Below the pieces are notes generated by a model. The model did no database searches. It was not told where the DNA came from and saw only the letters and a list, made by a program, of their open reading frames with translations. 64,000 bases of DNA from FEN-1219 sp964503125 (GTDB lineage: Bacteria; Pseudomonadota; Gammaproteobacteria; Steroidobacterales; Rariloculaceae): positions 1 to 64,000 of the forward strand of contig CAZCZE010000067.1 in assembly GCA_964503125.1 (NCBI GenBank). The letters are read 5' to 3'. Positions 1 through 8,994 of this stretch are shown here, one piece after another (position 1 is the first letter of the stretch; each line of letters begins with the position of its first letter). Made by a program: the position numbers and the translations under genes.

Positions 1-830
1 CTGCCGTAGCCCTGGGGAAAGGCAAACGGCTTGCCCTTGAACAGCACGTCGTAGAAACCCCAGTTACGGGCGCTTAGAGCGGACGGATAGCCCATTTCGC
101 CGGTGAGGCTGATCAGCGCCAGCCGCACGGCGCGGCTGGCCGCGTCGCCGGCGGCCCAGCTCTTGCGCGACCCGGCATTGGGCGCATGACGGTAGGCACG
201 CAAGGCGCCGCCGTCGATCCAGGCATTGGATACGGCATTGACGATCTGCTCGCGCGTTCCCCCCAGCATGTGCGTGACGACCGCCGTCGAAGCGACGCGC
301 ACCAGCAGCACGTGATCGAGGCCGACGCGGTTGAAGCTGTTCTCGAGGGCCGTCACACCCTGGATCTCGTGCGCCTTGATCATAGCCGTGAGCAGCTCGC
401 GCACTGTCAGCGGCGCTTCGCCCTCTGCGGCGCGCAGGCGGCTCAGGTAATCCGCCACGGCGAGGATCGCGCCCAGGTTGTCGGACGGATGCCCCCACTC
501 GGCCGCGAGCCAGGTGTCGTTGAAGTCCAGCCAGCGCACGAGCGCGCCGATGTTGAACGCCGCCGCCACGGGGTCGAGCTCGTGGCGCGTGCCCGGCACG
601 CGCGCGCCGCCCGCGAGCTCGGCGTCCGGCACGACGGGGCCGAGCAGCTTGGTGCAGGCCGGGAAGCCGAGCGCGAGCAGGCCGCAACCCAGCGTGTCCA
701 TGAGGCAATAGCGCGCGATGCGGCGCGCCTCGGCGCTCTCGGCGCGGAACGTGAGCACGTAGTCGGCGAGCTCGGTGAGCAACGCGTCGGGCGCCGGTCG
801 CTCGGCGCTGCGACTGTCGTGAGAGCTCAT
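1..830 (-). CDS. prpD: MmgE/PrpD family, probable 2-methylcitrate dehydratase (3' end cut by window)
   Basis: About 276 N-terminal residues are present; the C-terminal part lies beyond the left edge (family length is about 480). PrpD dehydrates 2-methylcitrate to 2-methyl-cis-aconitate in the methylcitrate cycle of propionate breakdown, in the cytoplasm. Family-typical motifs are visible: RWLDFNDTW near residue 100, AMIKAHEIQG near 155 and MGYPSALSARNWGFYDV near 250. The start is the ATG at 830, preceded by a GGAAGG Shine-Dalgarno-like stretch. No other prp gene is visible inside the window, so operon membership cannot be judged. A generic MmgE/PrpD dehydratase with another substrate is possible. 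Confidence 0.88.
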   Translation of the reverse strand, partial: MSSHDSRSAERPAPDALLTELADYVLTFRAESAEARRIARYCLMDTLGCGLLALGFPACTKLLGPVVPDAELAGGARVPGTRHELDPVAAAFNIGALVRWLDFNDTWLAAEWGHPSDNLGAILAVADYLSRLRAAEGEAPLTVRELLTAMIKAHEIQGVTALENSFNRVGLDHVLLVRVASTAVVTHMLGGTREQIVNAVSNAWIDGGALRAYRHAPNAGSRKSWAAGDAASRAVRLALISLTGEMGYPSALSARNWGFYDVLFKGKPFAFPQGYG

Positions 831-962
831 GCCTGCAATGCCTTCCACGTCGGTGCGAGGCGGCAATCTTACACCGGCGCTCGCGTGCGGCGCCGCGTGA
901 CAGAGTCGCCGCCCGGATGTCAGTATCGGCGTCCCGTCACGACCGACCGCGCCGGCGCCGCG

Positions 963-1793
963 ATGCTGAGCTACCTCCACGGCTACCACGCCGGCAACCA
1001 CGCCGATGTGCTCAAGCACACGGTGCTCGCGGCGCTACTCGCCCGTCTCGTCGCCAAGGATAAACCGCTACGCTTCATCGACACGCACGCGGGCGCGGGC
1101 GGCTACGACTTACGCTCGCCGGCCGCGCGCAAGAACCGCGAGCACGAGCAAGGCATCGGCCGCCTTTTCGACGCGAGCGACGCGCCGCCGGCCGTCGCGC
1201 GCTGGCTCACGCTCGCGCGGCTCTTCAACGGCGGCCCGGCTTTGCGGCGCTATCCCGGCTCGCCGTGGTTCGCGCGCGAATGCTTGCGGCCGATCGACGA
1301 CGCGTTTCTCTACGAGCTGCACCCCGCCGAGCACCGCGCGCTCAAGCGCGCCTGCGACGGCGACCGCCGCGTCAAGGTGCTGCGCGAAGACGGGCTCGCT
1401 GGCTGCGTGGGCCTCGTGCCGCCGCCGAGCAAGCGCGCGCTGCTGCTCGTCGATCCGTCGTACGAGCTCGACAACGAGCACCGCCTCGTCATCGACGCCA
1501 TGACGAAAGCCCACAAGCGCTTCGCGACGGGCACCATCGCGATCTGGTATCCCGTCATCGAGCGGCGCTGGGTCGAGCGCTACGAGCGCGCGCTGCGCGC
1601 CGCGGGTGTCGCTCCTTTCGCGACCTACGAGCTCTGCGTCGCGCGCGAGACGCGCGATCGCGGCTTGAAAGGCAGCGGGCTGTTCATCGTCAATCCGCCG
1701 TGGCAGCTCGACGAGGAGCTGCACGACGCGCTGCCGTGGCTCGCGAAAAAGCTCGACACGGACGGCGGGGCCAGCTATCGCGCGGAAGGTTGA
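963..1793 (+). CDS. rlmJ: 23S rRNA (adenine(2030)-N6)-methyltransferase RlmJ
   Basis: The protein is 276 aa, against about 280 for the E. coli enzyme. It N6-methylates A2030 of 23S rRNA using AdoMet. The N-terminus carries the family signature YHAGNHADVLKH, followed by FIDTHAGAGGYDL, the AdoMet-binding motif I. The catalytic motif IV reads DPSY at about residues 164-167, where the best-known members have DPPY; the replacement is conservative and probably tolerated. The ATG at 963 gives the normal family N-terminus; the frame is open further upstream, but that extension overlaps prpD antisense and is non-coding. Confidence 0.95.
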   Translation: MLSYLHGYHAGNHADVLKHTVLAALLARLVAKDKPLRFIDTHAGAGGYDLRSPAARKNREHEQGIGRLFDASDAPPAVARWLTLARLFNGGPALRRYPGSPWFARECLRPIDDAFLYELHPAEHRALKRACDGDRRVKVLREDGLAGCVGLVPPPSKRALLLVDPSYELDNEHRLVIDAMTKAHKRFATGTIAIWYPVIERRWVERYERALRAAGVAPFATYELCVARETRDRGLKGSGLFIVNPPWQLDEELHDALPWLAKKLDTDGGASYRAEG

Positions 1794-1808
1794 TGGCTCG
1801 GATTGCGT

Positions 1809-2150
1809 TCATCGCGCCTGCCGGCCGACGAACACAGCGACCGTCAGCGCGACGATGCCGACGAGAAAAAGCAGATAGATCGCAAGGTTCGAAAACGCCA
1901 TGAACGAAGTGAGAGACCCAGTACTCTGGATGACGCCGGTACCTAGACCCGCGACATAGGCACTGACCGCCACACGACAAGCGACCTGAATCCCAAGAGC
2001 GACGAAGCCGATGCCCGCCCAGAGCGACACGATTGGATGGCGCCCGCGGCGCGCGATGGCGAACCACAACCCGACGACAATCGCGATCAGAAACGGGATT
2101 TGCGTGGCTGCCTGAAGAAGCGCGACTTCCGCAACCGTCGATATCCCCAT
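1809..2150 (-). CDS. small hydrophobic membrane protein, unknown
   Basis: This 113-residue protein has three hydrophobic segments, at about residues 10-31, 40-66 and 83-109, and ends in a short basic tail, so it should be an integral inner-membrane protein. I recognise no family. The ATG at 2150 is preceded by GGAGA at good spacing. It is the last of three same-strand genes (HXXEE protein, GNAT protein, this one), with only 31 bases between it and the GNAT gene, so cotranscription is likely. Nothing in the sequence points to a substrate or role. Confidence 0.7.
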   Translation of the reverse strand: MGISTVAEVALLQAATQIPFLIAIVVGLWFAIARRGRHPIVSLWAGIGFVALGIQVACRVAVSAYVAGLGTGVIQSTGSLTSFMAFSNLAIYLLFLVGIVALTVAVFVGRQAR

Positions 2151-2181
2151 GTCGATCTCCGGAATGGCAGCGCGTCCCGCG

Positions 2182-2688
2182 CTATAAACGCATGGTCATG
2201 AAAACGCTGTACGGATCCTCAACGTACTCGCCAAACGGCCCGCAGTAAACGAAGCCAAAGCTCTCGTAGAGCTCTTGCGCCGGCTTGAAGGCGTCCATCG
2301 ACCCGGTCTCGAGGCTCAGGCGCTCGTAGTGACGCTGGCGCGCGACGTCGATGATGTGCGTGAGCACCGCCCGCCCAACGCCCTTGCGAAGATGCGCCTT
2401 GACCGTGCGCATCGATTTGACCTCGCCGTGCGTCGGATCGAGCTGCTTGAGCGCGCCGACACCGAGCAGCGTCGAGCCATCCCACACCGACCAGAACGTG
2501 ATTTCGGGCTTGCGAAGCCGCTCGAGATCGAGCGCATGAACGCTCTCCGGCGGCGACAATGAATACATGCTTTGCAGGTGCTCGTTGAGCAACGCATGAA
2601 TCGCCGGCCGGGAGAGGTCGTCGACTTCGATCCTCAACCGTCTGCGCTCCTGATCCAACGACTCGTCATGCGACTCCCGGTTTCTCAT
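2182..2688 (-). CDS. GNAT family N-acetyltransferase
   Basis: This 168-aa protein fits a single GNAT domain. The acetyl-CoA binding region is visible as VKSMRTVKAHLRKGVGRAVL (motif A, R/Q-x-x-G-x-G/A type), followed by LSLETGSMDAF and a C-terminal YESFGFVYCGPF strand typical of the YsnE-like branch. The conserved PPESVHALDLERLRKPEITFW stretch also belongs to that branch. The acceptor substrate cannot be told from sequence. The ATG at 2688 lies 23 bases inside the upstream HXXEE-protein gene, suggesting translational coupling. A longer frame reaching 2769 would overlap that gene much further and is disfavoured. Confidence 0.85.
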   Translation of the reverse strand: MRNRESHDESLDQERRRLRIEVDDLSRPAIHALLNEHLQSMYSLSPPESVHALDLERLRKPEITFWSVWDGSTLLGVGALKQLDPTHGEVKSMRTVKAHLRKGVGRAVLTHIIDVARQRHYERLSLETGSMDAFKPAQELYESFGFVYCGPFGEYVEDPYSVFMTMRL

Positions 2689-3082
2689 CGCGGCGCCTGT
2701 CCTTGGCGAGGCTGAGCCCGAGCCATGCGCCGATAACCACCAGTAGAACCGCCGTGAACAGGCCCGCAAAATAGCCGCCCCTCAGCGCTGCCATGACGAG
2801 ATGACCCGCGCCATTCGCAAGCTCGATGGCGACCCACACGGCGGCGACAAGCCGACCCGTAGCACCGCCGGCGCGAACCGGCTGAACGTAGCTCCACGCC
2901 ATCAGAAATATGAACGCGGCGTTGACGATTATGAAGCCGACGGCCAGATCCTGGCTGACCAGGCCGCTCACGAGTCGCGCGGGAGCAAACACCTCGAACA
3001 GCTGTGTCGAATACTCTTCGAAGGAGTGCGCCACTTGCGCAAACACGAGAAGCAGAAACAACAGCTTGCTGCGCCCGCTCAT
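2666..3082 (-). CDS. HXXEE domain membrane protein
   Basis: The 138-aa protein has about four hydrophobic segments. The first contains the motif AHSFEEY, which matches the His-x-x-Glu-Glu signature that names the HXXEE family (PF13787), and a later NGAGHLVMAA repeats the family's second conserved histidine. The function of the family is unknown; the conserved acidic and histidine residues within membrane helices hint at metal binding or membrane enzymology (inference). I chose ATG 3082 because it places the first helix at the N-terminus; an in-frame TTG at 3118 would add 12 residues. It overlaps the GNAT gene downstream. Confidence 0.75.
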   Translation of the reverse strand: MSGRSKLLFLLLVFAQVAHSFEEYSTQLFEVFAPARLVSGLVSQDLAVGFIIVNAAFIFLMAWSYVQPVRAGGATGRLVAAVWVAIELANGAGHLVMAALRGGYFAGLFTAVLLVVIGAWLGLSLAKDRRRDEKPGVA

Positions 3083-3169
3083 CGATCTGATGAGAGCACC
3101 CTGCGCAATGCGCGTCAATTGCCAGGATCGCTACGACCCGACGGGCATCGCAACAGCCGCGGGGCACCG

Positions 3170-4573
3170 CTACGGCAGCACGGGCGGCACGTACGTCAGC
3201 GTGTAGTTCAAGATCCAGACGAGGAACAGCACGAGCGGCACGTGCACGACGAACTGGAGCATCGAGTAGCCGACGATGTCGCGCGCCTTGAGGCCCAAGA
3301 TGCCGACGAGCGGCAGCATCCAGAATGGATGAATCAGATTCGCGAGCGCTTCGGTTGCATTATAGGTTTGCACGACCCAGCCCAAGTGCACCTCGAGCCG
3401 ATTCGCGGCCTCGAGCAAGTACGGCGCCTCGATGATCCACTTGCCGCCAGCAGACGGGATGAACAGCCCGAGGAACGCGGAGTAGATGCCGACGAGCACG
3501 GGATACGTGTGCTCGTTCGAGATGTCGACGAACAGGGCCGCGAGCCGGTCGGCGAGCCCCGACTGCGTGAGCATCTCGACGATGCCCGCGTACATCGGAT
3601 ACTGGATCAGCACGCCGCCGACGGGCGTCACGGAAGCCGCAACCGCCTGCACGAACGAGCGCGGCCGCCAGTGCAGCAGCAACCCGACCATTAAGAACAG
3701 AAAAACGTAGTGATTGAGTTGGAGCAGAACACTCGGGCCGTTCGCCATGACCTCGCGCAGCAGATAGCCGAAGCCGAGCACGCAGATCACGATCGTCAGG
3801 AGCGGGCTGTACTCGAGCCATTCGCCGGGCGTCGCGCGCCGGCCGAGGTTGCTCGTCGCGGGCGCGTAGCTCACGCCCATGTCCGCCATCGACTTCGCGT
3901 GCGCCGCGCTCGGCGCGGAGTAGAACGCGACAGCCATCGAGATCGCGATGAGCAAGCCCGCTACTACCAAGCTCTGCCACAAGCCGAGCGTCTGGTCGAG
4001 CGGAATCACGCCGGCGATGTCGCGGATCGACGCCGGCAACGCCGCCGGCGTGGCCATCATCAACGCCGCCGACGACGACATGCCGAGCGCCCAGACGCTG
4101 CCCACGCCGAGATACGCGGCCGCGCCGAGCGCGCGGTAGTCGGAACCGCGCACGCGATGCGCAACCTCGCGCGCGAGCAGCGCGCTGAAGATGAGGCTGA
4201 AGCTCCAAGACACGAGCGACGCGAGCATCGAGAACAGCCCGACGTACGCGGCCGCGCCGCGCCCCGTGCTCGGGACGCGCGCGAGCAGCTGCACGACCTT
4301 GTAGACCGGCGGCGCCGTCGCCACGGCATAGCCCGTCACGACGATCATCGACATCTGCATCGTGAACGTGACGAGGCCCCAGAAGCCCGAGCCGAACCAC
4401 TGCGCCGTGTCGAGCACGGTGCTGCCGGCCAGCAGGCTCGCCGCGAAAACAATCGCGACGGCCGCGAGCGCGAGAGCGAACGCGTCGGGGAACCACTTCT
4501 CGAACCAATCGGAAAGCCTGAGGCCGACGCGCGCGAGCGGTGTATTTTCGATGGGCTGAGTCGCGGTTGTCAT
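3170..4573 (-). CDS. atoE: short-chain fatty acid transporter, AtoE family
   Basis: This 467-aa polytopic inner-membrane protein has about 12 hydrophobic segments and matches the AtoE (TIGR00366) family of short-chain fatty acid or acetoacetate carriers. Family-like stretches are WFPDAFALALA near the N-terminus, SMIVVTGYAVA, SWSFSLIFSA and IPSAGGKWIIEAPYL. Its closeness to prpD (propionate catabolism) would fit uptake of C3-C4 acids, but the genes are 2.3 kb apart. The ATG at 4573 sits only about four bases from the expected transcription start of a good promoter (4584-4613) and has no Shine-Dalgarno sequence, so translation may be nearly leaderless. Confidence 0.88.
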   Translation of the reverse strand: MTTATQPIENTPLARVGLRLSDWFEKWFPDAFALALAAVAIVFAASLLAGSTVLDTAQWFGSGFWGLVTFTMQMSMIVVTGYAVATAPPVYKVVQLLARVPSTGRGAAAYVGLFSMLASLVSWSFSLIFSALLAREVAHRVRGSDYRALGAAAYLGVGSVWALGMSSSAALMMATPAALPASIRDIAGVIPLDQTLGLWQSLVVAGLLIAISMAVAFYSAPSAAHAKSMADMGVSYAPATSNLGRRATPGEWLEYSPLLTIVICVLGFGYLLREVMANGPSVLLQLNHYVFLFLMVGLLLHWRPRSFVQAVAASVTPVGGVLIQYPMYAGIVEMLTQSGLADRLAALFVDISNEHTYPVLVGIYSAFLGLFIPSAGGKWIIEAPYLLEAANRLEVHLGWVVQTYNATEALANLIHPFWMLPLVGILGLKARDIVGYSMLQFVVHVPLVLFLVWILNYTLTYVPPVLP

Positions 4574-4583
4574 CCGGCGGCCG

Positions 4584-4613
4584 ACTATAGGGGACGCTGC
4601 GCGAGCTTGGCAA
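4584..4613 (-). promoter_or_regulatory. sigma70-like promoter of the AtoE gene
   Basis: Read on the minus strand, TTGCCA (4613-4608) and TATAGT (4589-4584) are separated by 18 bases. The expected start of transcription, near 4577, is only about four bases before the ATG at 4573. Confidence 0.55.
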
Positions 4614-4725
4614 CAGACGCAAAGCGCACGCATTCGCCTTGGTCTTCTTCGGTGGACAGCCGCGGTGGCTTGCGGCTACGCTGCCGCCACAACGATTTCA
4701 ACAGCGTTTCGTTGGGGGGGATGCC

Positions 4726-5193
4726 GTGGAGTTTTTGGCTTGGGTCGAGGCCAGTCGGCTCGCCGAATGGGTGCGCTCGTCGATCCCCGGCTACCCGTCG
4801 ATGATCGCGCTGCACGCAGTCGGCATGGCCGTCATGGTGGGGCTGTCTCTCGTCCTCGATCTGCGGTTGCTCGGCTGGTTCGCCGGCATCCCGGTGCAGG
4901 CCCTGCAGCGCTTCTTCGGGCTCGCGTGGATCGGCTTCGGTATCAATTTCTTGTCGGGCTCCGCATTGTTCACGACGCAGGCCACGAGCTACGTGGTCGA
5001 CTGGGTCTTCATGACCAAGATGCTGTTCGTGGTGCTCGGCGCGATCACCACCGCCATCCTGCAACCCGCCGTCGCAGCCGCCGACTCGTGGGTAGGCGGC
5101 CGGATTCCCGGCGGCACCAAGGCGATCGCGGGCATCGCGATCGTGATCTGGATCGTCGCGATCGTCATGGGCCGCCTCACGGCCTACCTTTAG
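4726..5193 (+). CDS. DUF6644-like small membrane protein, copy 1
   Basis: This 155-aa protein has four to five transmembrane segments. It opens with an amphipathic helix (EFLAWVEASRLAEWVRSS), then LHAVGMAVMVGLSLVLDLRLLG, which matches the same region of the next gene. I chose the GTG at 4726 because a run of seven G (4714-4720) lies just upstream as a Shine-Dalgarno sequence and the first residues align with the paralogue. Conserved His and Asp residues in the first helices (LHAVG, LDLRLLG) recall haem-carrying or ion-binding small membrane proteins, but no function is established. It sits 9 bases before its paralogue and is surely cotranscribed with it. Confidence 0.75.
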   Translation: MEFLAWVEASRLAEWVRSSIPGYPSMIALHAVGMAVMVGLSLVLDLRLLGWFAGIPVQALQRFFGLAWIGFGINFLSGSALFTTQATSYVVDWVFMTKMLFVVLGAITTAILQPAVAAADSWVGGRIPGGTKAIAGIAIVIWIVAIVMGRLTAYL

Positions 5194-5202
5194 GAGCCCC
5201 AC

Positions 5203-5694
5203 ATGGATGCGTTACAGGACTGGATGCAGACGACGTGGATCAATTCGCTCGTCCTCGGCTATGCATGGAGCTGGCCGACGCTCGAGACGTTGCACTTCCT
5301 CGCGCTCTGCACGCTGATGGGCTCCCTGCTGATCATGGATCTGCGTTTGATCGGCTTCGAGCGCCTCGTTCCGCTCAAGGCCGTGCACAGCTTGATGCCG
5401 GTCGCACTCGTGTCGTTCGTGATCAACCTCCTCACCGGGCTCGGCTTTCTGTTCGGCGAGCCGTACCTGTACTTCGCGAACTGGGCGTTCTGGGCCAAGA
5501 TGATCTTGATCCTGCTCGCCGGCCTCAACTTCCTCTTCTACTTCGCGAAGGTGGAGCCCGCCCTCCTGAGGCTGGGCCCAAGCGACCCCACACCGGGAAT
5601 GGCGCAAGTCGCGGGTATCTTGTCGCTCTTCTTCTGGTTCGGCGTCTTGTTGTTCGGCCGCCTGCTACCCTACCTCGGCACCGGTGGCGGCTGA
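5203..5694 (+). CDS. DUF6644-like small membrane protein, copy 2
   Basis: This 163-aa integral membrane protein is paralogous to the gene just upstream: both share a tryptophan-rich N-terminal helix, LETLHFLALCTLMGS aligned with MIALHAVGMAVMVGL, an MDLRLIGF/LDLRLLGW element, an internal ...FVINLLTGLGFLF segment and a C-terminal hydrophobic helix. The pair looks like a tandem duplication whose products could form a heterodimer in the inner membrane (inference). The ATG at 5203 follows TAGGAG at good spacing. The function is unknown. GC-rich inverted repeats follow at about 5718-5759. Confidence 0.75.
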   Translation: MDALQDWMQTTWINSLVLGYAWSWPTLETLHFLALCTLMGSLLIMDLRLIGFERLVPLKAVHSLMPVALVSFVINLLTGLGFLFGEPYLYFANWAFWAKMILILLAGLNFLFYFAKVEPALLRLGPSDPTPGMAQVAGILSLFFWFGVLLFGRLLPYLGTGGG

Positions 5695-5717
5695 GACCGG
5701 GCGCCCAGTGCGCCATC

Positions 5718-5759
5718 CCGGCCGCTCTCTCCGGGCCGGATGTGTGAAGCCGCGCACAC
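5718..5759 (+). terminator. two stem-loops after the DUF6644-like pair
   Basis: CCGGCC (5719-5724) pairs with GGCCGG (5734-5739), and GTGTG (5742-5746) pairs with CACAC (5755-5759). No T-run follows, so this is a possible factor-assisted terminator or mRNA 3' stabiliser rather than a classical intrinsic terminator. Confidence 0.3.
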
Positions 5760-5797
5760 GGCCGTAGCCGCGCGCCTCGTAGGCTGGCGGTTCCACT

Positions 5798-6832
5798 ATG
5801 GGGAACTATGCGCGCCTGAAACTCGGACTCGCCCGCGCCGCGCTCGCGGCGGCGGTGCTTGCGCTCGTCGGTTGCGCGGGCACGCCGCCGCCCGTCGCGC
5901 CCGAGCCGCCGCCGGCGATCGTCGAGCCCGTGGTCGAGCTCGCGCCGGACCCGCTCCCGCCTCCACCGCCCGCACCCGTGCCGCCGCCCGTGCCGCTCCC
6001 GCGTGCCCACATCGCGCTCGTCGTCGACGCCAGCTCGGCGAGCCACGCGAGCGTGGCGGCCGCAATCGCCGCGGAGCTGCCGCCGCGTGCCTACAACGTC
6101 GTCGAGCTCGCGAGCACGGCCACCGTCGCGCTCGCCGCGCTGCGCGATCGCGACGTCACGATCATCGCCGTCGGCGCCGCGGCCGTGGCCGCGGCGCGCG
6201 CGGAGCTGCCGGGCAAGGCCATCGTGTTCTGCCAGGTGCAGGGCTACGAAGCGCTGTTCGGCGAGGGCGAGCGCGTCTGGGGCGTGCGTCCGCTGCCGCC
6301 GCTTGCGCTGCAACTGCGCGGCTGGCGCGCCGTCGATCCGTCGTTGCGCACGATCGCGCTCGTCGTCAGCGACCCGCAGGCCGCGCTCGCTGCCGAAGCG
6401 CAGCAAGCCGCGAGCGCAGCCGCCACCGACCTGCACGTCGAGATCTCGTCGTCGGACCGCGAAACGCTGTATCTCTTCCGGCGCATGGCCGCGAGCGTCG
6501 ACGGCCTCTGGCTGCTGCCCGACGAAGATGCGCTGAGCCCCAGCGTGTTGCGCGAGCTGTTGAGCTACGCGGCGACGCGCGGCATCGGCGTGCTCGGGTT
6601 CAGCGAGGCGCTGCTGACGCGCGGCGCGCTGCTGAGCGCCACGAGCGTGCCGGCAGACGTCGCCACCACCGTGCACCGCGTCGTCGAGCGCGTCGTCGCG
6701 GGCCGCACCGACGATCTGCCCCCCATGACGCCGCTCTCGGCCGCCGAGTTCGCGGTGAACGGCGGCCTCGCCGTGGCGTTCGGCTTGCAGCCGCCCGCAG
6801 CATCGCGCTGGGTGACACGTGACCACGACTGA
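5798..6832 (+). CDS. periplasmic-binding-fold lipoprotein, probable sensor partner of the downstream GGDEF-EAL protein
   Basis: This 344-aa lipoprotein has the lipobox LVGC with Cys26, then a proline-rich linker (about residues 30-66), then a two-lobed domain resembling the ABC transporter substrate-binding family PF04392 (IALVVDASSASHASV, VTIIAVGAAAVAAA, IVFCQVQGYEALF, GIGVLGFSEALL). No ABC permease or ATPase gene is adjacent. Instead its 3' end overlaps the GGDEF-EAL gene by 14 bases, so the two are translationally coupled. The likely role is to bind a periplasmic ligand and pass the signal to the membrane receptor (inference). The proline linker would let the domain reach away from the membrane. 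Confidence 0.75.
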   Translation: MGNYARLKLGLARAALAAAVLALVGCAGTPPPVAPEPPPAIVEPVVELAPDPLPPPPPAPVPPPVPLPRAHIALVVDASSASHASVAAAIAAELPPRAYNVVELASTATVALAALRDRDVTIIAVGAAAVAAARAELPGKAIVFCQVQGYEALFGEGERVWGVRPLPPLALQLRGWRAVDPSLRTIALVVSDPQAALAAEAQQAASAAATDLHVEISSSDRETLYLFRRMAASVDGLWLLPDEDALSPSVLRELLSYAATRGIGVLGFSEALLTRGALLSATSVPADVATTVHRVVERVVAGRTDDLPPMTPLSAAEFAVNGGLAVAFGLQPPAASRWVTRDHD

Positions 6833-8954
6833 GCGGGCAGCACCGCCCGCGCGCTCGCGCAGCCTCGTCCACGAGGTGCTCGGCGCGCAGCTTGCCGTCA
6901 CCGCACTGGCGGGGTTGGTCGCCGTCACGGGACTCGCCTGGACCTCGGGCTCGGTCGTGCGCGACAACCTCGAGCAGTGGGCCGCGCAGTGGGCCGCAGA
7001 GCTCAACGAGCTCGGCGCGCCGTTCTACCTCGCCGATGCCGGCGCCGCGATGCTCGACGTCGAGCGCTTCATCGCCAAATACCCCGAGATCGAGCGCGTC
7101 ACGTGGTACGGCCCGGCGGGGGAAGTGCTTCTCTCGCTCGGCGAGAACGGCACGACGGGCGCCGCGGCACCGCCGCTCGGCACCGTGACCACGACCGGTC
7201 TCGCGGCGCGCGCCGGCGCGAGCACGCCGTACCTCCTCACCGAGAACGTCGGCGGCGTCCAAAGCTATCGCCTGTCCGGCCCCATCTGGACCGAGACGTT
7301 GCCCGACGAAGCGCTGTTCGGCCCGGATCCGGCCGCCGCCGAGACGTCTCTGCAACTGCTCGGCTTCGTCAGCGTCGACCTCGACTTCTCGGGCTACGAG
7401 AGCGCCCTCTGGCCGCGACTCGCCGTGGCGAGCGGCGTATTGTTGCTGCTGCTCGCAATCTGGTGGATCTGCGGCCGCTGGTTCATGAAGAACGCGCTGG
7501 CGCCGCTCTCGGCGTTGCAGAGCTCCCTCGCGCAGCTCGCGGCCGGCGACACGAACGTGCGATTCCCGCGCTCGCCGCACACCGAGCTCAGCGCGATCGT
7601 GGGTGCGCTCGAGGACACGACGCGTGCGCTGCAGAAGCGCGAGCGGCGCTTGCTGCACCTCGCGAACCACGACCAGCTCACGGGCCTGCCCAACCGCCAT
7701 CAGCTCGTCACCGAGCTCGATGCCGAGCTCGCACGCTGCGCGGCCGAGGACGCGCGCAGCGCGCTGTTCTTCGTCGACCTCGATCAGTTCAAGTACGTCA
7801 ACGACACGTGCGGCCATGCGTCAGGCGACCATCTGCTGCAGCTCGCCGCGCAGCAGCTCCGCTACGCGATTCGGCCGAGCGACTTCCTCGCGCGCTTCGG
7901 CGGCGACGAGTTCGTCGTGCTCGCGCGCGACGTATCGCGCAACGAGGCGCGGACGCTCGCCGGCCGCGTGCTCGAGCTCATGCGCGGGCTCAAGCACGTC
8001 GAGAACGAGCGTGTCTTCCATCTGCAATGCAGCATCGGCGTCGCGTTGTTCCACGGCGACCGCTCGAGCTCGCACGAGGTGATGGCCCAAGCCGACATCG
8101 CTTGCCAGAACGCCAAGGCGCGCGGCCGTAACCGCGTCGAGGTCTACAGCCCCGCGGGCAAGCAGACCGAGCAGATCGCGAAGGACGTCCTGCTCATGAA
8201 CCGGCTGCGCGAGGCCCTGGCCGGCGACACCTTCGAGCTCCACTACCAGCCGCTCATGCATGTTCGCAGCCGCAAGGTTGCGCACTACGAGGCGCTGCTG
8301 CGCCTGTCCACGGACGAGGGCCTCGTGGGCCCCGCATCGTTCCTGCCGGCGGCGATCCGGTTCGGCCTCATGGCCGACATCGACCGCTGGGTGCTGCGAC
8401 GCGTCGTGCGCGCGCTCGCGGAGGCCGCGCCCTCGGCGCCGGCCATGAAGCTCGCGACCAACCTCTCGGGCTTCGCGTTCGACGACGAGCACCTCGGCGA
8501 ATACCTGAAGGGTTTGCTCGACGAGCACGGCGTCTCCGGCGACCGCCTCGTCATCGAGATCACCGAGCAGCTCGCCGTGCGCTTCGCCGCGAACACGGAC
8601 AAACAGATCGCGACGCTGCGCCGGCTCGGCTGCGAGCTCGCGATCGACGACTTCGGCAGCGGCTACAGCTCGTTCAGCTATTTGAAGCGGCTGCCCGTCG
8701 ACTACCTCAAGATCGATGGCGCCTTCATCAAGAACCTGCCGCGCGATCGCGTCGATCAGGCCATGGTGCGCATGGTCGGCGAGGTCGCGCGCGCGGCCGG
8801 CATTCAGACCGTCGCCGAGTACGTGCACAACGAAGCGACGCTGGAGCTACTCGCCAAGTACGGCATCGACTATGCGCAGGGTTACCACATCGGCAAGCCC
8901 ACGGCCGAGCTTCCCATCGCTGACACGCACAAGACCCAGCGCGCCGCGCGCTAG
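6819..8954 (+). CDS. bifunctional diguanylate cyclase/c-di-GMP phosphodiesterase (HAMP-GGDEF-EAL)
   Basis: This 711-aa membrane receptor has a first transmembrane helix at about residues 22-44, a periplasmic domain of about 155 residues, a second helix at about 200-222, a HAMP-like linker, GGDEF at about 361-365 and an EAL domain starting EALLR near residue 490. Both catalytic sites look intact. The cyclase has GGDEF with an inhibitory I-site RPSD placed five residues upstream. The phosphodiesterase keeps EAL, ITEQ, DDFGSGYSS, KIDGAF and VAEY. It should make or hydrolyse cyclic di-GMP at the inner membrane, probably under control of the lipoprotein whose gene it overlaps. The start is GTG 6819. 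Confidence 0.95.
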   Translation: MTTTERAAPPARSRSLVHEVLGAQLAVTALAGLVAVTGLAWTSGSVVRDNLEQWAAQWAAELNELGAPFYLADAGAAMLDVERFIAKYPEIERVTWYGPAGEVLLSLGENGTTGAAAPPLGTVTTTGLAARAGASTPYLLTENVGGVQSYRLSGPIWTETLPDEALFGPDPAAAETSLQLLGFVSVDLDFSGYESALWPRLAVASGVLLLLLAIWWICGRWFMKNALAPLSALQSSLAQLAAGDTNVRFPRSPHTELSAIVGALEDTTRALQKRERRLLHLANHDQLTGLPNRHQLVTELDAELARCAAEDARSALFFVDLDQFKYVNDTCGHASGDHLLQLAAQQLRYAIRPSDFLARFGGDEFVVLARDVSRNEARTLAGRVLELMRGLKHVENERVFHLQCSIGVALFHGDRSSSHEVMAQADIACQNAKARGRNRVEVYSPAGKQTEQIAKDVLLMNRLREALAGDTFELHYQPLMHVRSRKVAHYEALLRLSTDEGLVGPASFLPAAIRFGLMADIDRWVLRRVVRALAEAAPSAPAMKLATNLSGFAFDDEHLGEYLKGLLDEHGVSGDRLVIEITEQLAVRFAANTDKQIATLRRLGCELAIDDFGSGYSSFSYLKRLPVDYLKIDGAFIKNLPRDRVDQAMVRMVGEVARAAGIQTVAEYVHNEATLELLAKYGIDYAQGYHIGKPTAELPIADTHKTQRAAR

Positions 8955-8994
8955 CGATTCACTTGCAGTCTCGATGGTACTGCGCGCGCCGGCG

